Below are positions 56,371-64,000 of a stretch of 64,000 nucleotides of DNA, in pieces (position 1 is the stretch's first letter; each line of letters opens with the position of its first letter). The position numbers and the translations under genes were made by a program. This DNA comes from CAMLDH01 sp966250375. Lineage in GTDB: Bacteria; Pseudomonadota; Gammaproteobacteria; Burkholderiales; Burkholderiaceae_D. Below the pieces are notes generated by a model. The model searched no databases. It had not been told where the DNA came from and was given only the letters and a program-made list of their open reading frames with translations. Location of the stretch: the NCBI GenBank assembly GCA_966250375.1, contig CBINHE010000007.1:1-64000 (forward strand), given 5' to 3'.

Positions 56371-57123
56371 ATGGGTCTTATTTATCCTGATTGGGTAGGC
56401 GCGCCAGATACAATCGGCGCACTGTCGACTACACGAAAAGGCGGCGTCAGCCATCCCCCTTATGACGACGGGGCGGGAGGAGGTGGTCTCAATTTGGGCG
56501 TGCATGTGGGGGACCAATGGGCGGATGTACAGAAAAACCGCGTGTTGTTGCGAGCGTTGTTGCCGGCAGAGCCGGCCTGGCTGTCGCAAATCCATGGCGT
56601 GAAAGTAGTGGATGCTGCCAATGCCGAAGGAGTGCCGGATGCCGACGCAAGTATCGCAACGCAACCTGGCATTGTTTGCGTGGTCCAGACTGCAGACTGT
56701 TTGCCAATATTGTTTTGCGATGTGGCTGGTACGGTCGTAGGCGCAGTGCATGCCGGGTGGCGCGGGTTAGCAAATGGCATTGTAGAAAACACGATCGTCG
56801 GCATGCGCAATGCAGGAGCCGGCGAGATACTCGCGTGGATGGGACCTGCCATTGGGCCGCAAAAGTTTGAAGTGGGTCTGGATGTCGTATCTACATTTGT
56901 GACGCACGATGCATCTTCAATTGATGCATTCAAATCGATCGCCGGCCAGACTGGAAAATATCTGGCGAATATCTATCTGTTGGCACGGCAAAGATTGAAG
57001 AAAATTGGCGTGGAAAAAATCTACGGCGGTGGACTTTGCACGTTTTCCGACAACCAGCGTTTTTACTCCTACCGTCGCGACGGCGTCACTGGCCGGATGG
57101 CATCATTGATCTGGATCAAGTGA
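56371..57123 (+). CDS. pgeF: PgeF/YfiH-type laccase-domain purine enzyme
   Basis: A 250-residue protein of the PgeF (YfiH, polyphenol oxidase) family. The active-site zinc ligands are visible: His in WLSQIHGVKV, Cys in VQTADCLPIL and His in GAVHAGWRGL. E. coli PgeF is a peptidoglycan editing factor; related enzymes act as adenosine deaminases or phosphorylases. Located just after rluD, the two probably form an operon. Confidence 0.9.
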   Translation: MGLIYPDWVGAPDTIGALSTTRKGGVSHPPYDDGAGGGGLNLGVHVGDQWADVQKNRVLLRALLPAEPAWLSQIHGVKVVDAANAEGVPDADASIATQPGIVCVVQTADCLPILFCDVAGTVVGAVHAGWRGLANGIVENTIVGMRNAGAGEILAWMGPAIGPQKFEVGLDVVSTFVTHDASSIDAFKSIAGQTGKYLANIYLLARQRLKKIGVEKIYGGGLCTFSDNQRFYSYRRDGVTGRMASLIWIK

Positions 57124-57155
57124 TCTCGTCGACTTTCCGGCGAACATCATAACCG

Positions 57156-57401
57156 TCATTTCTCGAGTGGGATATCAGACTGGCACGGCGCTGAGCCTGT
57201 CTTTGTCTGTGCTTGTTCGCGCTGTAAATTTTCTGCTTCTTTGCGACGACGCTTGCGTTGCGGCGCAGCCATTAAGTATAGAATGATGGCCAGTGGAAAG
57301 ATTCCATATAGCAAGAAAGTCATGATGCCTGCGATTACCGAATGCTCGGTAATCGACATCATAAGCACGACATAAATCCACGCGATTGCGACGATATGCA
57401 T
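57156..57401 (-). CDS. Small membrane protein
   Basis: An 81-residue protein from the ATG at 57401 (a TTG at 57428 lies upstream, neither with a clear ribosome site). MHIVAIAWIYVVLMMSITEH and a second hydrophobic segment (IMTFLLYGIFPLAIILYLMA) form two membrane helices, followed by a basic tail (RKRRRKEAENLQREQAQ). I recall similar proteins in Burkholderiales near phaC. Function is unknown. It diverges from phaC. Confidence 0.7.
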   Translation of the reverse strand: MHIVAIAWIYVVLMMSITEHSVIAGIMTFLLYGIFPLAIILYLMAAPQRKRRRKEAENLQREQAQTKTGSAPCQSDIPLEK

Positions 57402-57454
57402 AAATTTGAACTGCACGCAAACGAACAACGATACGCCAAAAAAGAGATGTAAGC

Positions 57455-59170
57455 ATGAATAAATTGAATTCTCAAGCCGCTTTTCCTGAATGGATGTCTC
57501 AATTGACCGATCCTGCCGTCTGGCAGGCTTGGCTCAAGCAGCCGCCGCCCGACATGAGCTTGATTACATCCAGTATTCAGGATTTGGGGGCTGGAATTGA
57601 CCCGGCGGTAATGACACAGTTGCAGGGCGAATACACACAGCAATTCTCCGCGTTGTGGCAGGATTTTCTCGTTTCCAAAACACCCACTGTGGCCGATAAG
57701 CGTGTTAACGCACCGGCGTGGCATTCCAATCCGTTTTCCACGTTTAATGCTGCAGCTTATTTGTTGAATGCACGTTTTTTGTTGGCGATGGCAGACTCGG
57801 TTCAGGTTCCGCCAAAAGCAAAACAGAAAATCCGTTTTTCCGTGGAGCAAATGATCGATGCAATGTCCCCGGCCAATTTTCTGGTGACGAATCCAGAGGC
57901 GCAGCAAAAAATTGTCGAAACCAATGGCGAGAGCTTGGTAAAAGGCATTGCACGCATGCTTGCCGACATAAAAAAAGGGCATATCTCGCAAACGGATGAA
58001 TCTGCTTTTGAAGTGGGTAAAAATGTTGCTGCCAGTGAGGGCGCAGTGGTTTTCGAAAATGAATTGTTTCAACTGATTCAATACAAGCCGCTGACAAAAA
58101 CAGTGCATGAGCGGCCGCTGTTGATTGTTCCGCCTTGCATCAACAAGTATTACATTCTTGATTTGCAGCCAAGCAATTCATTGGTGCGGTATGCGGTCGA
58201 GCAGGGCAATACCGTGTTCCTCGTTTCATGGCGCAACCCCGACGCATCATTGGAACATGCTACTTGGGACAATTACGTCGAAGACGCGGCTATCAAGGCA
58301 ATTCATGTGGCCCAAGAAATTTCAAAGCAGAAACAGATTAACACGCTAGGTTTTTGTGTCGGCGGCACCTTGCTTTCCACCGCATTGGCGGTTCTGGCTG
58401 CTCGGCGCGAAAATCCGGTGGCCAGCTTGACGTTGTTTACCTCGCTCCTTGATTTTTCGGATACCGGGATTCTCGATGTCTTTATCGACGAGGAGCAGGT
58501 CAAGGCGCGTGAGGAGGCAATCGGGCAGGGCGGCTTGATGCCGGGGCGCGACTTTGCTTCTGCCTTTTCCAGCTTGCGGGCCAACGATCTGGTATGGAAT
58601 TATGTTGGCTCCAGCTATCTGCGCGGCGAAGAGCCGCCGCCATTCGATTTACTGTACTGGAACGCCGATAATACTAATTTGCCGGGGCCGATGTTTTGCT
58701 GGTACCTGCGTAATACCTATCTGGAAAACAGTCTGAAAATTCCTGGCAAGCTGACGGTCGCAGGGGAGAAAGTCGATCTTGGCAAGATCAGTGCGCCAAC
58801 CTTCATCTATGCGTCGCGCGAAGATCACATTGTTCCTTGGACATCGGCCTATGCATCGACGGCGGTGCTCAATCCGAAGGCACCGAGCCTGAACCGCTTT
58901 GTGCTCGGCGCGTCCGGCCACATCGCTGGTGTAATCAATCCGCCGGTCAAGAAAAAGCGCAGTTACTGGACCAACGACAAAATCGTTGCCGATCCGGACA
59001 AATGGCTTGTCGGCGCCAAAGAACAGCCAGGTAGCTGGTGGACCGAGTGGGCAGCATTCCTGACCAGTCATGCAGGAGAACAAGTGCCAGCGCCGCGCAA
59101 GTATGGAAATGTCGCTTACAAGGCGATTGAGCCGGCGCCGGGACGCTACGTCAAAGCAAAAGCGGAATAA
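57455..59170 (+). CDS. phaC: Class I polyhydroxyalkanoate synthase PhaC
   Basis: A 571-residue enzyme that polymerises hydroxyacyl-CoA, mainly 3-hydroxybutyryl-CoA, into storage polyester. The lipase-like box with nucleophile Cys301 is LGFCVGGTLL. Other marks: LLIVPPCINKYYILDLQPSN, GNTVFLVSWRNPD, and near the C-terminus the conserved YASREDHIVPWTSAY and FVLGASGHIAGVINPP with catalytic His. AAGAG lies upstream of the start. It is followed by phaR, so the locus handles both polymer synthesis and regulation. No phaAB genes are seen here. Confidence 0.96.
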   Translation: MNKLNSQAAFPEWMSQLTDPAVWQAWLKQPPPDMSLITSSIQDLGAGIDPAVMTQLQGEYTQQFSALWQDFLVSKTPTVADKRVNAPAWHSNPFSTFNAAAYLLNARFLLAMADSVQVPPKAKQKIRFSVEQMIDAMSPANFLVTNPEAQQKIVETNGESLVKGIARMLADIKKGHISQTDESAFEVGKNVAASEGAVVFENELFQLIQYKPLTKTVHERPLLIVPPCINKYYILDLQPSNSLVRYAVEQGNTVFLVSWRNPDASLEHATWDNYVEDAAIKAIHVAQEISKQKQINTLGFCVGGTLLSTALAVLAARRENPVASLTLFTSLLDFSDTGILDVFIDEEQVKAREEAIGQGGLMPGRDFASAFSSLRANDLVWNYVGSSYLRGEEPPPFDLLYWNADNTNLPGPMFCWYLRNTYLENSLKIPGKLTVAGEKVDLGKISAPTFIYASREDHIVPWTSAYASTAVLNPKAPSLNRFVLGASGHIAGVINPPVKKKRSYWTNDKIVADPDKWLVGAKEQPGSWWTEWAAFLTSHAGEQVPAPRKYGNVAYKAIEPAPGRYVKAKAE

Positions 59171-59225
59171 GAGTAGCGTTCTAAAAAAATGCACTCCAGA
59201 AAATTGCGCGTAGAATGTTGCCTAC

Positions 59226-59356
59226 TTGCATTGCAATATACCTCCCAGGTATTGGCATAGTTACGTAATCCTTTGTTTTTTCGAACTATAATGAGACAAA
59301 TCAAAGCGAGCACACGTTCGCTTTGCGCAGATTAATAGGGATGCGTTGCGACGCAA
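59226..59356. promoter_or_regulatory. Two palindromes of type TTGCnnnGCAA upstream of phaR
   Basis: Between phaC and phaR lie TTGCATTGCAA (59226-59236) and TTGCGACGCAA (59346-59356), both perfect 11-bp inverted repeats around one base. A TATAAT at 59287-59292 sits between them, though no good -35 is evident. PhaR proteins bind GC-rich or TGC-type dyads and repress their own promoter, so these are candidate PhaR sites. This is an inference. Confidence 0.6.
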
Positions 59357-59372
59357 TACAATGGAATTTCAG

Positions 59373-59930
59373 ATGACTAGTACAAAAAAGATTTCTGAGC
59401 GCTTGATCAAGAAATATCCGAACCGCCGTTTGTACGATACGCAAACGAGTTCTTACATTACGCTCACCGATGTCAAGCAACTGGTGCTCGCTAATGAAGA
59501 ATTCACGGTGGTCGATGCCAAGACCGATGAAGATTTGACGCGCAGTATCCTGCTGCAGATCATTCTGGAAGAAGAAGCAAACGGTTCGCCGATGTTTTCC
59601 AGCGGTGCGCTGTCGCAGATCATTCGTTACTACGGCCATGCGATGCAGGGCATGATGGGCTCGTATCTGGAAAAAAATATCCAGGCATTCATCGATATTC
59701 AGAACAAGCTGACGGAAAACTCCAAGGGGCTCTACGAGGGCAAGCCGTTCAGCCCGGAGATGTGGGCTCAATTCATGAATGTGCAAGGCCCGATGATGCA
59801 AGGCATGATGAGCAACTACATCGAGCAGAGCAAGAGCTTGTTCATGCAGATGCAGGAGCAAATGCAAAACCAGACCAAGAACATGTTCGGCGCATTTCCG
59901 TTCTCCGGCGTCGACAAGACCACGAAGTAG
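59373..59930 (+). CDS. phaR: PHA synthesis repressor PhaR
   Basis: A 185-residue protein; the start is chosen at 59373 (MTSTKKISERLIKKYPNRRL) because relatives begin here and GGAA lies upstream, though 59361 is possible. The N-terminal part (LIKKYPNRRLYDTQTSSYIT) is the PhaR DNA-binding domain; the C-terminus is helical, Met/Gln-rich (MMSNYIEQSKSLFMQMQEQM) and binds polymer granules. PhaR senses PHA: bound to growing granules it releases DNA and allows phasin expression. It follows phaC. Confidence 0.93.
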   Translation: MTSTKKISERLIKKYPNRRLYDTQTSSYITLTDVKQLVLANEEFTVVDAKTDEDLTRSILLQIILEEEANGSPMFSSGALSQIIRYYGHAMQGMMGSYLEKNIQAFIDIQNKLTENSKGLYEGKPFSPEMWAQFMNVQGPMMQGMMSNYIEQSKSLFMQMQEQMQNQTKNMFGAFPFSGVDKTTK

Positions 59931-60007
59931 CTGGAAATCGAAGTAACTGGAGCTGGTAGCAGTCAAGTTGAATTCACGGGTTTCGATAGCGCAGGCCAGT
60001 CAAGTGA

Positions 60008-60047
60008 AGAGGGTACAATAGCGAATTCCGCTTTGACCCTCTTTTTT
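60008..60047 (+). promoter_or_regulatory. Terminator-like hairpin directly before rimO
   Basis: An AAGAGGGT arm from 60008 pairs with ACCCTCTT ending in a T run just before the rimO start. TACAAT lies inside the loop region and could be a -10 element. Hence it may terminate upstream transcription or attenuate rimO. Coordinates are accurate to about one base. No Shine-Dalgarno site is seen between the T run and the start. Confidence 0.4.
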
Positions 60048-61409
60048 ATGTCCAACGCTTCCCAAACTGCACCAAAAGTCGGTTTTGTCTCGCTCGGCTG
60101 CCCCAAAGCCTTGGTGGACTCCGAACAAATCCTTACCCAATTGCGCGCTGAAGGTTATGAAACCGCCAAATCCTATGACGGCGCCGATCTCGTCATTGTT
60201 AATACCTGCGGTTTTATCGACGCCGCAGTACAAGAATCGCTTGATGCCATTGGCGAGGCGCTGACTGAAAACGGCAAGGTCATCGTCACCGGCTGCCTGG
60301 GTGCGAAGAAAGATGCTGCAGGCAAGGATATCATCCAGAGCGTCCATCCCAAGGTCTTGGAAGTCACCGGCCCGCACGCGCTAGCAGAGGTGATGACGGC
60401 GGTGCACAAGCATTTACCGAAGCCGCATGAACCATTCATCGATTTGGTGCCGGCGCAGGGCATCAAGCTCACACCGAAGCACTTCGCTTACCTGAAAATT
60501 TCCGAGGGCTGTAACCATCGCTGCAGTTTTTGCATCATTCCGTCGATGCGCGGCGACCTCGTGTCGCGCCCGATTGCGGACGTAATGCTGGAAGCGGAAA
60601 ACCTGTTCAAGGCGGGCGTCAAGGAATTGCTGGTCATTTCACAAGACACCAGCGCTTATGGCGTGGACGTGAAATTCCGCATGGGTTTCTGGAACGGCAA
60701 ACCGGTCAAGACGCACATGACGCAATTGGTGACCGCGCTAGGTGAGCTGGCAGCGCAATACGGCGCGTGGGTGCGTCTGCATTATGTGTATCCGTATCCG
60801 CATGTGGACGCCATCATTCCGTTGATGAGTGAGGGCCGGGTGTTGCCGTATCTGGACGTGCCGCTGCAGCACGCGCACCCGGAGGTTTTGAAGCGCATGA
60901 AGCGTCCTGCCAATGGCGAAAAAAATATCGAACGCATCCAGGCGTGGCGCAAAATGTGCCCTGACATCACGATCCGCTCCACCTTCATCGCTGGTTTTCC
61001 CGGCGAAACGGAACAGGAGTTCGAATACCTGCTGGACTTTCTGAAGGAGGCCGAAATCGACCGCCTCGGCTGCTTTGCCTACTCACCGGTGGATGGCGCG
61101 ACCGCCAACGCGTTGGCAGACCCGGTCCCGGAAGCGCTGCGTGAAGAGCGCCGTGGACGCGTAATGGAGCTGCAAGAGGGCATTTCAAAAAAACGCCTGC
61201 AATCCAAGGTTGGCAAAACCATTCGCGTCTTGATCGATGAGGTCAAGCGCGATGGCGGGGTCGGACGTTCTGCTGCCGATGCACCGGAAATCGATGGCGT
61301 GGTTTATGTGAAGCCGCCATATGAACCGCACCTGAAACTGCAGGTAGGACAATTCTACGATGTGGAGGTAACGGCAGCTGATGCGCATGATTTGTGGGCG
61401 AAAGCGTGA
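60048..61409 (+). CDS. rimO: Ribosomal protein S12 methylthiotransferase RimO
   Basis: A 453-residue radical-SAM enzyme from the ATG at 60048 (MSNASQTAPKVGFVSLGCPK). The N-terminal domain has the first cluster Cys in SLGCPKALVDSE, NTCGFID and TGCLGAKK. The radical-SAM motif CNHRCSFC has Cys155, 159 and 162. A TRAM domain closes the protein (KTIRVLIDEVKRDGG). RimO adds a methylthio group to Asp88/89 of ribosomal protein S12. Its stop overlaps the GTG of the next gene. Confidence 0.95.
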   Translation: MSNASQTAPKVGFVSLGCPKALVDSEQILTQLRAEGYETAKSYDGADLVIVNTCGFIDAAVQESLDAIGEALTENGKVIVTGCLGAKKDAAGKDIIQSVHPKVLEVTGPHALAEVMTAVHKHLPKPHEPFIDLVPAQGIKLTPKHFAYLKISEGCNHRCSFCIIPSMRGDLVSRPIADVMLEAENLFKAGVKELLVISQDTSAYGVDVKFRMGFWNGKPVKTHMTQLVTALGELAAQYGAWVRLHYVYPYPHVDAIIPLMSEGRVLPYLDVPLQHAHPEVLKRMKRPANGEKNIERIQAWRKMCPDITIRSTFIAGFPGETEQEFEYLLDFLKEAEIDRLGCFAYSPVDGATANALADPVPEALREERRGRVMELQEGISKKRLQSKVGKTIRVLIDEVKRDGGVGRSAADAPEIDGVVYVKPPYEPHLKLQVGQFYDVEVTAADAHDLWAKA

Positions 61410-62572
61410 CTAGCCGGAAATCGCTTCAAACCGCATTGGTCCACAGCGACTACACGCCGCCGGCGGGGTTTTCTGCATTTCCGACTGCGATTCATCATGC
61501 GTCAACCGTCTTGTTTGATAATGTTGCGGCGATGCGTTCGCGTAACTGGCAGGACAAAAATGCGTACACCTATGGCTTGCATGGTACTCCGACCTCTTTC
61601 ACGCTGGAAGCGAGGCTTGCCGCCATAGAGGGTGGCAAGCATTGTTTGCTGGCACCCAGCGGGCTGGCTGCGATTGCGATGGTCGATTTCGCCTTGCTGA
61701 AGAGCGGGGACGATGTGCTGATTCCGGATAATGTGTACAACCCGAATCGCGAATTGGGGAACTGGCTGGCAAAGGATTTCGGCATTACCGCCCGTTATTA
61801 CGATCCAATGATCGGCGCGGGAATCGCTGAGTTGATTCAGCCGAATACCACCCTGATCTGGGCCGAAGCGCCGGGCTCGGTATCGATGGAAGTGCCGGAT
61901 ATTCCCGCCATATGCAAGGCAGCACACGATAGGGGCGTGCTGGTCGCGGTCGATAATACCTGGTCCGCCGGTCTTGCATTTCGGGCATTCGAACATGGTG
62001 CCGACATCGTGATGCAGGCATTGACGAAATATCAGTCGGGCGGCTCGGATGTATTGATGGGTGCGGTCATTACACGTGACAAGACATTGAACCATCGGCT
62101 CGAACTGGCCCATATGCGGTTGGGGCTGGGGGTGGGTATGGATGACGTTTATCTGGTGTTGCGTGGTTTGCCGACGATGAAATTGCGCTTCGATGCGCAT
62201 GATGCAGGTGCACGCAAGGTGGCGACATGGTTGAAAGGCCGCCCGGAAATCGCTAAGGTGCTGCACCCGGCGTTTGCCGATTGTCCCGGACACGAGAGCT
62301 GGAAGCGCGACTTTGAAGGGGCGGGGGGCTTGTTCTCTGTGATATTCGATGAACGCTACACAGAAGCGCAAACCGATCGTTTCGTGGATAGCTTGAAGTT
62401 GTTCAAGATCGGCTTTAGCTGGGGTGGATCGAACAGTTTGTGCGTGCCGTACCGCATGCAGTCCATGCGCAACAACTGGCACGATCGCGGACAGCTGGTG
62501 CGTTTCAATATCGGTCTCGAAGAAGCGGCGGACTTGATCACGGATATAGAGCAGGCATTGTCAATGCTCTAA
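61406..62572 (+). CDS. metC: Cystathionine beta-lyase
   Basis: A 388-residue protein starting at the GTG at 61406 (MTSRKSLQTALVHSDYTPPA), which overlaps the rimO stop; a GTG at 61394 lies further up. It is a Cys/Met metabolism PLP enzyme: substrate region YTYGLHGTPTSFTLEARLAA, PLP Lys208 in MQALTKYQSGGSDVLMG, and C-terminal FKIGFSWGGSNSLCVPYRM typical of cystathionine beta-lyases. It splits cystathionine into homocysteine, pyruvate and ammonia. No Shine-Dalgarno site is evident, so coupling with rimO is likely. Confidence 0.9.
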   Translation: MTSRKSLQTALVHSDYTPPAGFSAFPTAIHHASTVLFDNVAAMRSRNWQDKNAYTYGLHGTPTSFTLEARLAAIEGGKHCLLAPSGLAAIAMVDFALLKSGDDVLIPDNVYNPNRELGNWLAKDFGITARYYDPMIGAGIAELIQPNTTLIWAEAPGSVSMEVPDIPAICKAAHDRGVLVAVDNTWSAGLAFRAFEHGADIVMQALTKYQSGGSDVLMGAVITRDKTLNHRLELAHMRLGLGVGMDDVYLVLRGLPTMKLRFDAHDAGARKVATWLKGRPEIAKVLHPAFADCPGHESWKRDFEGAGGLFSVIFDERYTEAQTDRFVDSLKLFKIGFSWGGSNSLCVPYRMQSMRNNWHDRGQLVRFNIGLEEAADLITDIEQALSML

Positions 62573-62586
62573 ACCTGAAAAAACAG

Positions 62587-62688
62587 TTGATCCACGAAAG
62601 ATACGAACATTTTCAAAGAGGGATGAATGGCTGTATCAATACAACGTCTATGATTTTTTTCGTGTCTTTTGTGATTTTCGTGGATCAA
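62587..62688. repeat. 102-bp palindromic repeat element with 13-bp perfect arms
   Basis: The left arm TTGATCCACGAAA (62587-62599) and right arm TTTCGTGGATCAA (62676-62688) are perfect inverted repeats, and the inner sequence contains more CGAAA.../...TTTCG near-repeats. It lies between metC and 62758. Elements with ATCCACGAAA ... TTTCGTGGAT ends are scattered in many proteobacterial genomes from memory, so this may be a small non-coding interspersed repeat. It can also form a strong hairpin or terminator. No gene is inside. Confidence 0.7.
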
Positions 62689-62757
62689 GTGCTTTTCCCA
62701 AAATAAAACATTAAAAATCGTGTCTGTGTTTGGGGTAAATTTTTAATATTTTGTCAT

Positions 62758-63120
62758 TCAAATTGGCATCGGCTTGTTGTCGTTCAGGTACAGCATTCCT
62801 TTGATCAGTCGATATGCTTTCCACACCCATGCCGCTGTCCAGGTTAGCCACGCCAGTGGTATGCCGATAACGGTCATGAACAGGATGCCGCCGATCACCA
62901 TCCAGACCAAATACCACCAAAACGACCGGATCTGCCAAGTGTGATGGCTATAAACGAAAGTGCCGGCAGTATCGTCGCGCTTGATGTAATTGATGATCAG
63001 AGGGATCCATGAAAACGCTCCCAAAGAAAAGAAAAAACTCACCGCGTGAAAAAGGTAGAGCCACCACGCAAGGTTCTTGTCGGATTGCAGCTTGGTATCG
63101 AAAATGAGTTCCTGAGGCAT
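62758..63120 (-). CDS. DUF4870-like membrane protein
   Basis: A 120-residue protein starting MPQELIFDTKLQSDKNLAWW. Three membrane helices are seen, about residues 20-45 (WLYLFHAVSFFFSLGAFSWI), 63-85 (WWYLVWMVIGGILFMTVIGI) and 87-107 (LAWLTWTAAWVWKAYRLIKG). Pattern and length fit the DUF4870-like family of small membrane proteins (consensus ...I.yi.kr....f...H..wq.rtfw). Function is unknown. It lies upstream of serB on the same strand (minus order serB first). Confidence 0.8.
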   Translation of the reverse strand: MPQELIFDTKLQSDKNLAWWLYLFHAVSFFFSLGAFSWIPLIINYIKRDDTAGTFVYSHHTWQIRSFWWYLVWMVIGGILFMTVIGIPLAWLTWTAAWVWKAYRLIKGMLYLNDNKPMPI

Positions 63121-63216
63121 GGTTATTCCGCTTTCAATGAATTTTTGAACCGAGATTAGAGTAATGCAGACCTCCGTGCCTGCATTACTCTTGCGCTTTG
63201 CGAAAGCCCTGCAGTT

Positions 63217-63999
63217 TTACTCAAACAATGCCAAGATGCCGTCCAGTCCGACGAAATTCAAGGCAACGTCGGCTTGAACGCGCACAATCGGCTTGGCACG
63301 GAATGCGACCGACATGCCCGCAATCGCCATCATTTTGAGATCGTTTGCGCCGTCACCCATCACGATTGCTTGCGTGGTCGATATCCCGAGTTCGGCGCAC
63401 ACGCGCTCCACGGTATGCTTTTTCTCGTCGGCATCGACAATGCCGCCAACGACACGACCGGTCAGTTTGCCATCAACGATCTCCAGCACATTGGAGTGGG
63501 TGTAATCGAGTCCGAGCCGCTGCTTCATGTGATCAGTGAAGAAAGTGAAGCCACCGGATACGAGTAGTGTCTTCAGTCCGGCGGCCTTGATCGATGTCAG
63601 CATGTTTTCCGCACCTGGCGACAGGCGCAAGCGTTCGTCATACACGCGCTGCAGCGCCGTTGCATCCAATCCTTTTAGCAGCGACACGCGGCGCGTCAGG
63701 CTTTCACGAAATTCGATTTCACCGCGCATCGCCGCTTCAGTGATTTCTGCAACTTGCGGCTTCAAGCCCTGCATATCCGCGATCTCATCGATGCATTCAA
63801 TCGTGATCAAGGTCGAATCCATATCCATCACGACTAGTTTGAACTCGGCGAGCTTGCATCCGGGCGCAATGAATGTGCAGTCGAGTTTCGCAGCGAGACA
63901 TTCGGCGTCCAGCTGCGCCCTGAGTGCATCGGAATAGTCGACGTTTTCACAGCGGAACGCATGTGGATGAATGGGTGTAATGCGCTTGGCGCCGGCCAT
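63217..63999 (-). CDS. serB: Phosphoserine phosphatase SerB (5' end possibly outside window)
   Basis: 260 residues are visible from an ATG at 63999 to the stop at 63217. The HAD motifs are present: VVMDMDSTLITIECIDEIAD (motif I with nucleophile Asp and acid Asp), LLVSGGFTFFT (motif II Ser) and MGDGANDLKMM (motif III/IV). It makes serine from phosphoserine. Betaproteobacterial SerB usually has about 20 more residues before MAGAKRITP, so this ATG may be internal and the true start outside the window. Confidence 0.93.
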   Translation of the reverse strand: MAGAKRITPIHPHAFRCENVDYSDALRAQLDAECLAAKLDCTFIAPGCKLAEFKLVVMDMDSTLITIECIDEIADMQGLKPQVAEITEAAMRGEIEFRESLTRRVSLLKGLDATALQRVYDERLRLSPGAENMLTSIKAAGLKTLLVSGGFTFFTDHMKQRLGLDYTHSNVLEIVDGKLTGRVVGGIVDADEKKHTVERVCAELGISTTQAIVMGDGANDLKMMAIAGMSVAFRAKPIVRVQADVALNFVGLDGILALFE

Positions 64000-64000
64000 T

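Noticed and set aside
61502..62482. Minus-strand frame of 326 codons
   Set aside because: It is the antisense of the cystathionine beta-lyase gene; no family pattern, no ribosome site.

Overview
The window is the right-hand part of a prophage (position 1 to roughly 53.5-53.6 kb) followed by about 10 kb of chromosome. The chromosomal genes (yaaA, bamD, rluD, pgeF, phaC, phaR, rimO, a cystathionine beta-lyase gene, a DUF4870-like gene and serB) point to a polyhydroxyalkanoate-making betaproteobacterium of the Burkholderiales, most like Oxalobacteraceae/Herminiimonas. That placement rests on recognising protein families and gene order, not on a database search.

Prophage layout. At 1-5.1 kb a leftward block carries a repeat-rich DUF7666-like gene cut by the window edge, a DUF6941-like gene, a HigBA/RelE-type toxin-antitoxin pair, small secreted proteins and an S24-type CI-like repressor. 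At 5.1-5.2 kb is the lysis/lysogeny switch, with a rightward promoter next to a Cro-like gene. From 5.4 to 18 kb runs a tightly overlapping early operon: small regulators, three DNA methyltransferases, a Ref-type nuclease, two PD-(D/E)XK-like nucleases, a replication initiator with iteron-like repeats inside it, and a DUF2829 (Tad2-like, anti-Thoeris) protein. From 18 to 46.5 kb lies the packaging and virion block: terminase, two tandem beta-helix paralogues, a P22-sized portal, scaffold, N4-gp56-type capsid protein, adaptor and tail genes, internal virion proteins and a 1,992-residue polyvalent protein. I see no tape measure or sheath gene, so the particle is probably podovirus-like. From 46.6 to 51.7 kb come lysis genes (holin-like, GH19 endolysin, Rz with embedded Rz1) and a large tailspike. 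From 51.7 to 53.4 kb is a leftward set of small accessory genes. No integrase is visible, so the left end lies outside the window.

The points most worth a second look are: (i) a cytosine-5 methyltransferase gene whose whole length is also open in a second frame, encoding a 342-residue protein with recognisable motifs and ATGA junctions at both ends (9308-10336); (ii) an almost identical promoter core in front of the cro-like gene and of the distant DUF7666-like gene, suggesting both belong to the repressor regulon; (iii) the DUF2829/Tad2-like gene; (iv) an origin candidate inside the replication gene; (v) three gene-poor stretches with several potential RNA stems; and (vi) a single-base frameshift in a run of five C in the 1000-1459 gene.
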